Assembly (NCBI GenBank): GCA_028281865.1
Contig: JANQJB010000162.1
Span: 1 to 39,387 of the forward strand
Direction: 5' to 3'
Source: Marinagarivorans sp.
GTDB lineage: Bacteria > Pseudomonadota > Gammaproteobacteria > Pseudomonadales > Cellvibrionaceae
Length of the DNA stretch: 39,387 nucleotides
The notes beneath the pieces were generated by a model. That model saw only the letters and a program-made list of their open reading frames with translations. It had not been told where the DNA came from and searched no databases. The translations under genes and the position numbers were made by a program. Position 1 is the first letter of the stretch. Every line of letters starts with the position of its first letter. Shown piece after piece: positions 26,299-33,885 of the stretch.

Positions 26299-28278
26299 TT
26301 AACCATTATGGTCTTCTTCTAAACGCAAATGACCAAACCGATCGCACGTAACCTGCCATTTTTCCCCAACAAAAGTAGTCGAAACTTCTTCGCAAATAAT
26401 TGCAGGCCCAGGTATCGCGACTTCCACAGGCAAATCACTGCGCTCCCAAAGCGCAACACGCCCGTGATGAGGGAGAATATCAGACCCATATGGCTCACCC
26501 GTCGCATCCTCGCCTGCGCTTACCGGCAAACCTCCAAAAGCACTCACAGCTGTCAGCTGAACACGAATATTGACAAGCTCAATTGGCAGTGGCAATTGAT
26601 GCCCATAGCGCTGCTGATGAGCAAAATGAAATGCCTCCGATAACTGCACAATATCGTCACTAAAGGCGATATTAAGCGTAAAAGACTGCCCCTTATAACG
26701 CATATCCACGCCACATGCCTCGACAATATCTTCAGTCACCCCCTCGCTCAGCAGCTCATCTCTCCCCCGCTCAAGTAGCGCGGCAAATTGCTTTTTTAAC
26801 CCAGCCAAGTCGATTTGCTCCAGGTCCTGCTGCACCGTGTGCGAAAAATTACGCTTTCGCGGCGCAGCCAGCATGCCAACAGCCGACAATACACCGCCAC
26901 TGGCTGGCACAATAATGCGGCCACAGCCAAGTTCTTCAGCCAAAGCGCAAACATGCAGGCCACCGGCACCACCAAAGCAACAAAGCTCAAAATCCTTTGG
27001 ATCGTAGCCACGCTGAATTGAAATAACGCGCAAAGCGCTTACCATGTGCTCATTAGCAAGCGCAATAACACCAAGAGCTACCTCCACCTCATCAACCCCG
27101 AGAGTTTCACCCAGCCGGCGCAAACTTGCGCGTGCCGCTTCAGCGTCCAACTGCATACGGCCGCCGAGAAAGTGTTCGGGGCGAATAAGGCCAAGCACCA
27201 CATTAGCATCTGTCACCGCAGCTGTATTTCCGCCAAGCCCATAACAGGCAGGTCCAGGGCTGGCTCCAGCTGACTCAGGTCCCACATGAAGCATGCCTCC
27301 CTCATCAACATACGCAAGCGAACCCCCGCCCGCACCAATCGTATGAATATCCACCATCGGCACAGCTACGGGATAGGGACCAATGCGGCCTTGCGTGCTG
27401 AGTAGGATATCGCCATCAATCAACGAAACATCCGTAGAAGTGCCTCCCATATCGAACGTTAGCAAGCGGCTCTTACCCAGCGCTTCACCGATATGGCGGG
27501 CAGCCGCCAACCCTCCAGCAGGCCCGGACAACAATAAATTTACTGCGCGACGGCCCGCCTGAGCCGCATCGATTGTGCCTCCACTCGACTGCATAACGCC
27601 CAGAGGGCAGGGCGAAACAGCCTCCTGAAGGCGCACCATATAATCGTTAACCACCGGCCCAAGCCAGGCATTGAGCCAAGTCGCAATGCCGCGCTCGTAC
27701 TCTTTGTATTCAGGTAAAACTTCGCTCGAGCAGCTGACAAAATAAGATTGCTGTAAACGCTCCGCAATTGCCCGTTCATCAGCAGCAGCAAGATAAGAAA
27801 AGAGAAAATTGATCGCCACGGCCTTGGGTCGCAGCGCCTCTACCTGATCGACAACTCGAGCGATCTCCCTCTCATCAAGCGAAGTGACAATATCGCCATT
27901 TGCATCTCGGCGACAATCGACTTCCAGGCACAGGGTTTCGGGGACGGGCGGAGGATGACCTGAGGGCTCAAGCGCATAGATATCGGGGCGATTTTGCCGC
28001 GCGAGCGTTAACATATCGCCAAAGCCTCGATTGGTAATAAAAACCGTCCGCACGCCCTTGCGCTGCAAAGCTGCATTGGTCGCAACGGTGCTTCCATGAA
28101 TAATAAGAAGCTCGCCGCTCGCCATTAAACGCTGCAAACCCAGGTCTTTTAAGCCCTGCAAAATAGCTTGCTCAGGCGCGTGAGGAGTAGACAAAACTTT
28201 ATGAATACGGCATCGTGCGCCGTCGATTAAAAAGAAATCTGTAAAAGTGCCACCGGTATCGACGCCAAGGGCCATCAT
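26299..28278 (-). CDS. Hydantoinase/oxoprolinase-type protein, A subunit only
   Basis: About 659 residues from the paired ATG at 28278/28275 (MMALGVDTGGTFTDFFLIDG); the frame is open to a TTG at 28314. Motifs of the HyuA/OxoprolA ATP-grasp-like actin-fold family are GVDTGGTFTD, NLLLSGPAGGLAAARH, LTFDMGGTSTDVSLIDG and the Gly-rich GAGGGSLAYVDEGGML with SPGPACYG. Members hydrolyse 5-oxoproline or N-methylhydantoin with ATP, usually with a HyuB partner. No HyuB is present in the flanks (mutM on one side, repeat B and rpmG on the other), so this is an orphan A subunit. The exact substrate is not predictable. Confidence 0.9.
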   Translation of the reverse strand: MMALGVDTGGTFTDFFLIDGARCRIHKVLSTPHAPEQAILQGLKDLGLQRLMASGELLIIHGSTVATNAALQRKGVRTVFITNRGFGDMLTLARQNRPDIYALEPSGHPPPVPETLCLEVDCRRDANGDIVTSLDEREIARVVDQVEALRPKAVAINFLFSYLAAADERAIAERLQQSYFVSCSSEVLPEYKEYERGIATWLNAWLGPVVNDYMVRLQEAVSPCPLGVMQSSGGTIDAAQAGRRAVNLLLSGPAGGLAAARHIGEALGKSRLLTFDMGGTSTDVSLIDGDILLSTQGRIGPYPVAVPMVDIHTIGAGGGSLAYVDEGGMLHVGPESAGASPGPACYGLGGNTAAVTDANVVLGLIRPEHFLGGRMQLDAEAARASLRRLGETLGVDEVEVALGVIALANEHMVSALRVISIQRGYDPKDFELCCFGGAGGLHVCALAEELGCGRIIVPASGGVLSAVGMLAAPRKRNFSHTVQQDLEQIDLAGLKKQFAALLERGRDELLSEGVTEDIVEACGVDMRYKGQSFTLNIAFSDDIVQLSEAFHFAHQQRYGHQLPLPIELVNIRVQLTAVSAFGGLPVSAGEDATGEPYGSDILPHHGRVALWERSDLPVEVAIPGPAIICEEVSTTFVGEKWQVTCDRFGHLRLEEDHNG

Positions 28279-28423
28279 TTTGTTTGAATTTTTTTCGTCA
28301 TTAATCACATGCAACCACTGAAATTTTTTGCTAGAGCCTATATATCCAGAACCTATGTCAAGATAGATGCCTTAGTTTACGAAAATTAACGGCTTAATTC
28401 CGCTTAAATAATTTTAACTACCT

Positions 28424-29239
28424 ATGCCAGAACTACCGGAAGTCGAAACAACAAAGCGCGGCATTTATGCTCACGTGTTAGGTAAAGCAATCGCAAACAT
28501 CAAAATTCGCGACCATCGTTTGCGCTGGCCAGTTCCGAAACAGTTACCATCGAAGCTAAAAGGAAAGGAAGTTCTCGCATTAAACCGGCGCGGAAAATAC
28601 TTATTATTCGAATTCGAAAACGGCACCCTGCTTTGGCATCTCGGTATGTCAGGCAGTTTGCGTATTGTTGAACCAAACGTAAAACCCGGTAAGCACGACC
28701 ATGTTGATGTGGTTTTTGCAAATAATATAATTTTACGCTTTAACGACCCTCGCCGCTTCGGTGCGCTGGTATGGACTGAGGATGCAGTTGCAGATCACAA
28801 ACTCATTCATCATTTAGGCCCGGAACCCTTGACCGACGCATTTAACGCGGAATATCTATTCGAAACATCACGCAAGCGTAAGCAAGCTATCAAGCCCTGG
28901 GTTATGGACGCAAAAATTGTTGTAGGCGTTGGCAACATTTACGCCAATGAAGCACTTTTTCAATCCAGGATTCATCCGCTTAAAGCAGCAGGAAAATTGA
29001 CAAAAAAAGAGTGCCAGCTACTTTGCGAAAATATCAAAAAAATATTGGCCAGCGCGATAGAAAGAGGAGGGACGACGCTACGCGATTTTGTCGGCGGTGA
29101 CGGCAAGCCCGGATATTTTGCCCAGGAGCTGTCTGTTTATGGGCGCGGCGGCGAAACCTGCAAAAACTGCCCAAAAAAATTAACCGAAAAACGCATAGGA
29201 CAGCGTTCGACAGTTTATTGCACCCATTGCCAAAAATAA
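28424..29239 (+). CDS. mutM: Formamidopyrimidine-DNA glycosylase MutM (Fpg)
   Basis: 271 residues. The catalytic N-terminus after Met removal is PELPEVETT (Pro1, Glu2); Lys58 in NRRGKYLLF is the conserved lysine. WHLGMSGSLRI and NDPRRFGALVW are core motifs, and the helix-two-turn-helix with GVGNIYANEALFQSRIHP is followed by the C-terminal zinc finger with four cysteines (CKNC ... CTHC). It excises oxidised purines such as 8-oxoG. It is divergent from the HyuA-like gene (about 145 nt between starts) and converges with the histidine kinase. Confidence 0.98.
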   Translation: MPELPEVETTKRGIYAHVLGKAIANIKIRDHRLRWPVPKQLPSKLKGKEVLALNRRGKYLLFEFENGTLLWHLGMSGSLRIVEPNVKPGKHDHVDVVFANNIILRFNDPRRFGALVWTEDAVADHKLIHHLGPEPLTDAFNAEYLFETSRKRKQAIKPWVMDAKIVVGVGNIYANEALFQSRIHPLKAAGKLTKKECQLLCENIKKILASAIERGGTTLRDFVGGDGKPGYFAQELSVYGRGGETCKNCPKKLTEKRIGQRSTVYCTHCQK

Positions 29240-29254
29240 CTGATTACTTCTAAA

Positions 29255-30493
29255 TTAAAAGGGTAAGTAAAACGTAATCGTAGTTCCCTTACCCCTTTTA
29301 GAAGCCACTTCAAGCGAACCGTTGTGATTTTCTTCAATAACTTTTTTAACAATCGCTAAACCTTGTCCTGTTCCAACGCCTGATTCTTTGGTCGTAAAAA
29401 AGTTATCAAATATTTTAGGTAATACGTCATCCGGAATGCCTACACCATTGTCTTTTATACTGACAGTAACACCATTTTCAGCCGGCTCAATTTTTGCGGT
29501 AATCAAACCACCATCAATTAGTTCTTGTTTAATCGCTTCATCAATGGCGTGGCAGGCGTTGATAATGAGGTTTAGCACAACCTGATTTAGTTGATCCACT
29601 ATGCAAGGTATCTCGGGAAGGTCCGAAGCAAAATCAAACTCGACGTCCGCAAGCGTAACCCACTCGTGACGACAAATATCAAACGCGTTCCTAATAACGG
29701 GTTCTATAGGGCTGCTTTCTTTTTCATTGCGTTTTGGGTGTGAAAACTCTTTCAGTGAATGAACCAATTTTTTAACTGAAGCAAGACCCTCAATCGATTG
29801 CTCAATGGTTTCTTTCATATCTTGCTTTAACAAATCAAAGTTTTCTTGCGATTGCAGCTCCTCAGGGAAACTTATGTTTTCGCCAAGATTATCGCGCAGC
29901 GATTCAAAAACCTTAATCACCTCTTCCGATTGTTCTTTTAAAAAGTAGAGGTTGTTTAGAATATATTGAGCCGGTGTATTAATCTCATGAGCAATGCCCG
30001 CAGCTAAGCGGCCAAGCAAATCCATTTTGCCCATTAAATTCATTTGCAATTCCATATTTTTATGCGCTTCAAGCATTTGTTTTTCTTTGGTGACATCGCG
30101 CCCCATAATTGTGATAACACCCGATCCAACAACGCTTCCGGGTGGACATGTAACTAATATTTTAGCCGGGAATTTTCGTTGTTTTAGGCTCGTCAATTCA
30201 ACTTCTCCACGCCAGTTACCCGTTCGAATTGCCTCTTCGATTCCTTCATTCAAGTGCTCCAAATCCTTATCTGATTTGACAAATTGGCGCCAACTCTGTC
30301 CAATCAAATTGATCTCTTCCTCAATATCAAGCATCGTTTTTGCAATAGGGTTTAAATAAATAATTTCACAACTCGGATATTCAATCACAGCAATATGATT
30401 GCCAACGTACTCGGGCAGGGACATAAATGTCGCCCGAATGCGCGGTTCCGAAACAGCTGGCGTTCCTGCGCCAGGATTATTTTCTTCTGTCAT
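29255..30493 (-). CDS. PAS-domain sensor histidine kinase
   Basis: 412 residues, cytoplasmic (no membrane segment). A PAS domain lies at about 25-135 (HIAVIEYPSCEIIYLNPIAK ... VITIMGRDVTKEKQM). The DHp H-box is LAAGIAHEINTPAQYI with His169, and the ATPase domain has N-box NLIINACHAI (308-317), G1 DNGVGI (348-353), F-box FDNFFTTK and G2 GTGQGLA (374-380). All kinase motifs are intact, so this is the likely phosphodonor of the locus. It is the last gene of a four-gene minus-strand operon, 22 nt after a single-domain receiver gene. Confidence 0.93.
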   Translation of the reverse strand: MTEENNPGAGTPAVSEPRIRATFMSLPEYVGNHIAVIEYPSCEIIYLNPIAKTMLDIEEEINLIGQSWRQFVKSDKDLEHLNEGIEEAIRTGNWRGEVELTSLKQRKFPAKILVTCPPGSVVGSGVITIMGRDVTKEKQMLEAHKNMELQMNLMGKMDLLGRLAAGIAHEINTPAQYILNNLYFLKEQSEEVIKVFESLRDNLGENISFPEELQSQENFDLLKQDMKETIEQSIEGLASVKKLVHSLKEFSHPKRNEKESSPIEPVIRNAFDICRHEWVTLADVEFDFASDLPEIPCIVDQLNQVVLNLIINACHAIDEAIKQELIDGGLITAKIEPAENGVTVSIKDNGVGIPDDVLPKIFDNFFTTKESGVGTGQGLAIVKKVIEENHNGSLEVASKRGKGTTITFYLPF

Positions 30494-30515
30494 AGTTGGT
30501 ATTCATCTAATATGA

Positions 30516-30911
30516 TTAATAACGACTTGCGATAGCACGTTCCACCGTCTCGATTAAAGTTGGCATATCACATGGCTTGTTTAGCATGCTAAAAACTTCA
30601 CAACACTCACTTGCTTCCTGCTTAGTTTTTTCCTCAATATTCCCTGTTAACATAATACGAACAATATCAGGATAGTTAACTTTACAGTGCTGCAAAAGCT
30701 CTATCCCACTCATTTTCGGCATGCGCATATCGCTCATGATAATATCGAAATCATGATCCTCTTTTAAAATCGAAAGCGCTTGAAAACCACCGAGCGCAAG
30801 TGAGCACTGGTAACGTTTTCGCAAATTTCGCTCCGCGGATTTTAAAAATAATTCTTCGTCGTCAACAATGAGTATACGAGGCTTATTTGCTGGTATTTGT
30901 GCTGTCATCAC
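30516..30911 (-). CDS. Single-domain response regulator (receiver)
   Basis: 131 residues, a stand-alone REC domain: ILIVDDEE (Asp17, Asp18), phospho-acceptor Asp61 in IIMSDMRMPKMSG, LTG switch Thr89 and KP motif Lys112-Pro113. There is no output domain. It carries an unusual pair of cysteines in SECCEVFSML close to the KP motif. It may act as a phosphate shuttle between the intact kinase (downstream, 22 nt) and the kinase-like protein (upstream, 2 nt), as in phosphorelays. That role is inferred from gene order. Confidence 0.93.
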   Translation of the reverse strand: MMTAQIPANKPRILIVDDEELFLKSAERNLRKRYQCSLALGGFQALSILKEDHDFDIIMSDMRMPKMSGIELLQHCKVNYPDIVRIMLTGNIEEKTKQEASECCEVFSMLNKPCDMPTLIETVERAIASRY

Positions 30912-30913
30912 AA

Positions 30914-31585
30914 TTACTCATCCTCCGTTAAACTGGGTTGAGGAAAAACCAAATGCAATACGACGCCTGATTTATTGTTGCACTCTAGATTTTTTACACC
31001 ATTACCCAATGAATTTATCTCGGTATCTACAATATTTATGTTGAAAGCATCTTCCCATTTTGTAGGTTCGACACAAACCATTAAATCCACTGTTTTTTCA
31101 TTCTGAATAGTTTTTATTTCGATATCACCATACTCTTTATACAAATTGGCGATTTCGATTATCACTTTGACTAACAGTAAACTGAGTTTTTGTGCTCCAA
31201 CATCGACGGCCGTAGTTATCTCGAGATCACACTGAATATTGGCTTTGTGTTTAGCAACCGACTTCGCGATAAGTAAAGCCGTACGAATGGGTTTATCGAG
31301 TGGTATCAATGCAGACTTAGCGCTATCGTTAATTAAATATTTTAACGCACTAATCAAGGCCGTTACGCGCGCCAAGCCTTCTTGTGACTCTTCAACAATT
31401 TCATTTATTTCAGTAATTATGTCTTCTTCAACTTCTGCTTGAGGACGCTCGGAAAGCTTAGAAGCTTGAGACCTTAGTGCACTTAAATTACTGTTGACGC
31501 AACATATCGGGTTGCTCATTTCGTGCATCAAGCCCTCAAGCAACACAGAAGAGAACTTGTTGATTTCTTGCGCTAACATATTCAT
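30914..31585 (-). CDS. Degenerate histidine-kinase-like (DHp) protein
   Basis: 223 residues. The H-box-like LMHEMSNPICCVNSNL places a candidate His21 in a DHp-type helix (about 12-85), followed by a second helix and a diverged domain in the position of HATPase_c. Where an N-box (NxxxNA) would be, the protein has LLLVKVIIEIANLYKE, without the Mg-binding Asn, and no G1 or G2 glycine motif is present. It is therefore unlikely to bind ATP and could be a phosphotransferase or a binding scaffold, comparable in concept to Spo0B or ChpT. Spacing of 2 nt on both sides indicates tight coupling. Confidence 0.75.
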   Translation of the reverse strand: MNMLAQEINKFSSVLLEGLMHEMSNPICCVNSNLSALRSQASKLSERPQAEVEEDIITEINEIVEESQEGLARVTALISALKYLINDSAKSALIPLDKPIRTALLIAKSVAKHKANIQCDLEITTAVDVGAQKLSLLLVKVIIEIANLYKEYGDIEIKTIQNEKTVDLMVCVEPTKWEDAFNINIVDTEINSLGNGVKNLECNNKSGVVLHLVFPQPSLTEDE

Positions 31586-31587
31586 TG

Positions 31588-32922
31588 CTACTTATCTTCT
31601 CTTTCGACGCAAACGAGCAAATCAAAAGTTTGCCCAACCTGCTTTTCATATCGACGGATATCTTGCAAGGCCTTGTCACATAACGGTGTTCCCTTGCCTA
31701 GTAATACTGAGCCATTTTCCAGCACGATATTTTCACATAGAACCAAGGTTTCACCGTCTACCTTAAACTCCTCTACTTCCGTAGACTTCATCGGTATCGC
31801 CGAAGAAGGTGTATGAGGCATATCCTCTACCGTTGCTAAAAATTTTCTAACCAACTCAGCGTCATAGCACTTACCTGACCATTCTTGTAAATAATTTAGT
31901 GCATCTTCAAAGCCACGTAAATTTCTTTCCTTGCGACCATTAAAGACTTCATAAAAATCACTTATCATGCCAACGATTTTCGACCCTAACGGAATCTTGT
32001 CGGCATACAATTTATCTGGAAAGCCTCTACCATTTACCCACTCTAGCTGGTGTCGAATAATTTTCGCGACCTCTTTTAAACCCGGAGCATTTGAAAGTGC
32101 CATTTCACCCCAGACGGTATGACGTTGAAATAGCTTTTTCTCGTCTTCGGTCAAGGAATAAATAGGCTTTTCTCTTATTTCATCGGGTAACGCAATCGTT
32201 CCTATTCGATGGAGCTGGCCGGCAACATGAATCGCCTCTATTTCGCGCGCGGGCAAACCTATTGCCTGCGCTAACTTTTCAGAATATTTTGCAACAAAGC
32301 GAGAATGCCCATCGTCGCGACCCTCTTTCCATTCGATAATGCGGGTCAAGGCATCCAAGGTATCGTGGAAATTTTGTTGCAACTCGCCATGGGCGTTTTG
32401 TAGCAAGGTTAACGCTTGCTCGATCTCAATGGTTTTTTCCTTAACTTGTTTATCAAGTGTAAACGCAACGCGCGCGAGTTTTTCTTTTTGCTCGCGATTC
32501 TGACGCTCCAATCGTTTACGTTCTTTTTCTGATTCCTGAAACGTAATCGCACCATCAATGATGTCGCTCAATAAATTCTCGTCCCAGGGTTTTTCGATAA
32601 AATTATGCAAACCTGCACGGTTAAGTGTTTCGGACAACGACTGCAAATCGGCATAGCCTGACAACAAAATGCGTGAGGCGCCTGGGTCGATAATTTTGCT
32701 GCTGGAAAGAAATTCGCTGCCCGACATACCTGGCATACATAAATCCGAGATCACAACGTCGATCTTGTGCTCGCGCATTTTCTCAAGCCCTTCTTCACCA
32801 GAAGCAGCTACCACTAAATCCCAATCCTTGCCCTCACTGAAACGACGCATCGCAGAGAGCATCGCTTTTTCGTCATCGACATATAACACCTTCGCTTGGT
32901 AATTTTCCTGTGGACTTTGCAT
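31588..32922 (-). CDS. Receiver plus HD-GYP-like output protein with altered active site
   Basis: 444 residues. REC domain at 10-125 (Asp16/17, phospho-Asp60 in VVISDLCMPGMSG, Lys111), a coiled-coil linker (125-185), an HD-GYP-like domain (about 190-365), and a C-terminal beta domain (about 385-440). In the HD-GYP part His206 and His268 are kept, but the HD pair is His238-Arg239 (QLHRIGTIALPD), HHExxDG is RHQLEWVNG (290-298), and GYP is GFP (301-302 FP). The metal-binding Asp is thus missing. It may bind, but not cleave, cyclic di-GMP, or do something else. First gene of the operon; divergent from the HTH-REC gene. Confidence 0.88.
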   Translation of the reverse strand: MQSPQENYQAKVLYVDDEKAMLSAMRRFSEGKDWDLVVAASGEEGLEKMREHKIDVVISDLCMPGMSGSEFLSSSKIIDPGASRILLSGYADLQSLSETLNRAGLHNFIEKPWDENLLSDIIDGAITFQESEKERKRLERQNREQKEKLARVAFTLDKQVKEKTIEIEQALTLLQNAHGELQQNFHDTLDALTRIIEWKEGRDDGHSRFVAKYSEKLAQAIGLPAREIEAIHVAGQLHRIGTIALPDEIREKPIYSLTEDEKKLFQRHTVWGEMALSNAPGLKEVAKIIRHQLEWVNGRGFPDKLYADKIPLGSKIVGMISDFYEVFNGRKERNLRGFEDALNYLQEWSGKCYDAELVRKFLATVEDMPHTPSSAIPMKSTEVEEFKVDGETLVLCENIVLENGSVLLGKGTPLCDKALQDIRRYEKQVGQTFDLLVCVEREDK

Positions 32923-32992
32923 GTGCGTTTCCTCTTATACAACTTTAGCCGAAAACCTAATTTTCGGATCTCGATAAATTTCACTTGAAGAT

Positions 32993-33035
32993 CATGAATT
33001 AACTGTAATAATGTTATATCATGAATAACATGAAT
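32993..33035. promoter_or_regulatory. Repeated CATGAAT and inverted repeat between the signalling operon and HTH-REC gene
   Basis: CATGAAT occurs three times (32993-32999, 33020-33026, 33029-33035). ATGTTAT (33011-33017) and ATAACAT (33025-33031) form a 7-bp inverted repeat with a 7-nt spacer. The region is very AT-rich and lies in the 183-nt divergent promoter space. A binding site for the adjacent HTH regulator is a reasonable guess. Confidence 0.45.
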
Positions 33036-33105
33036 TACGTAAAGAATCATTATCTATGGAAAACAGCGGTTTTCTTATTTTTGGTTATAAAGGGCTTGCT
33101 TTCTT

Positions 33106-33663
33106 ATGAAAAATAATAGAGATATCCTGACCACCGGAGAAGTCGCTCGCTATTGCGGTGTGACACTTCGAACGGTTATCAACTGGATCAACAAGGGACT
33201 TTTGGTTTCTCATCAATTGCCCGGTACACGCAAGGATAATCGGATAATGGCGAAGGACTTAGTCACATTTATGAATGAGAATGGCATGCCAGTCCCGGAC
33301 GAATTGGCTCACGCGCAAAAAAACAATCGCGCAATGATTGTCGATGACGACGAGCTATTAGCCAAGTCACTGGCACGCACTCTTTCCGCGCAGGGCTTCG
33401 ATGTAACAATCGCCCATGACGGCTTCGAAGCGGGCTTAAAGTACAACGCAATCAAACCGGCATTGATGTTTCTCGATTTACAAATGCCACGTGTTAGCGG
33501 TTATAGCGTGTTAGAGCAACTGCGCGACCGGAAGAACTGTAAAATTATTGTTTACTCGGGAATGGGCGAAGATGCGTTAAATAAAGCACTTAGTTTAGGT
33601 GCGGATTTTGCGTTGGCAAAACCGTTTGACGAAGACGAATTGAAAAAAGTAATCGCAGAATAA
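33106..33663 (+). CDS. HTH (MerR/excisionase-like)-receiver fusion regulator
   Basis: 185 residues in an N-HTH, C-REC order, the reverse of most response regulators. The HTH is at about 8-55: DILTTGEVARYCGVTLRTVI then NWINKGLLVSHQLPG, a MerR/excisionase-type winged helix. The REC domain (75-185) has IVDDDE (Asp80-82), phospho-Asp124 in LMFLDLQMPRVSG, Ser151 and Lys172-Pro173. Probably a phosphorylation-controlled DNA-binding protein. It is divergent from the four-gene operon, and repeats lie between them. Its stop overlaps the T run of a minus-strand terminator. Confidence 0.92.
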   Translation: MKNNRDILTTGEVARYCGVTLRTVINWINKGLLVSHQLPGTRKDNRIMAKDLVTFMNENGMPVPDELAHAQKNNRAMIVDDDELLAKSLARTLSAQGFDVTIAHDGFEAGLKYNAIKPALMFLDLQMPRVSGYSVLEQLRDRKNCKIIVYSGMGEDALNKALSLGADFALAKPFDEDELKKVIAE

Positions 33664-33693
33664 AAAACGGCCCTGTCGGGGGGGAGCAGGGCC
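33662..33693 (-). terminator. Strong minus-strand terminator with C-rich loop
   Basis: Stem ggccctg/cagggcc (33669-33675 with 33687-33693), an 11-nt loop CTCCCCCCCGA on the minus strand, and GTTTTTTA after it. It lies 190 nt beyond polA and overlaps the end of the plus-strand HTH-REC gene. The distance from polA and the structured sequence in front of it suggest it ends a small RNA as well as, or instead of, polA mRNA. Confidence 0.85.
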
Positions 33694-33775
33694 TACGTAG
33701 GGAGTGTAACAACAAAATCAACTAGCTAGGAGCTAGAGGCCCCGGATTGGAGTCTCTCCCAGGCCTCGTAATATA
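33663..33775 (-). ncRNA. Candidate small RNA downstream of polA
   Basis: In the 222-nt gap after polA the minus strand has, in order, hairpin gaggcc/ggcctc (33767-33762 with 33741-33736) enclosing a smaller ggag/ctcc hairpin (33759-33749), a ctagc/gctag hairpin (33736-33722), an unpaired AT-rich stretch (about 33721-33694), and a terminator with a C-rich loop. This is the layout of an Hfq-type small RNA. The position next to polA is where Spot 42 (enterobacteria) and ErsA (Pseudomonas) genes occur. No convincing promoter was found, so the 5' end is a guess. The alternative is simply a long polA 3' UTR. Confidence 0.5.
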
Positions 33776-33885
33776 TGACTGGTGATGTTGGCTGAAGTTT
33801 CAAAATTCTTTACTTTTTTATCGTTAATTTTTTTTCACTTCTAAACAATTGTGTTTCTGCTTGTTTAACGAGCAAACCTTTAGCG

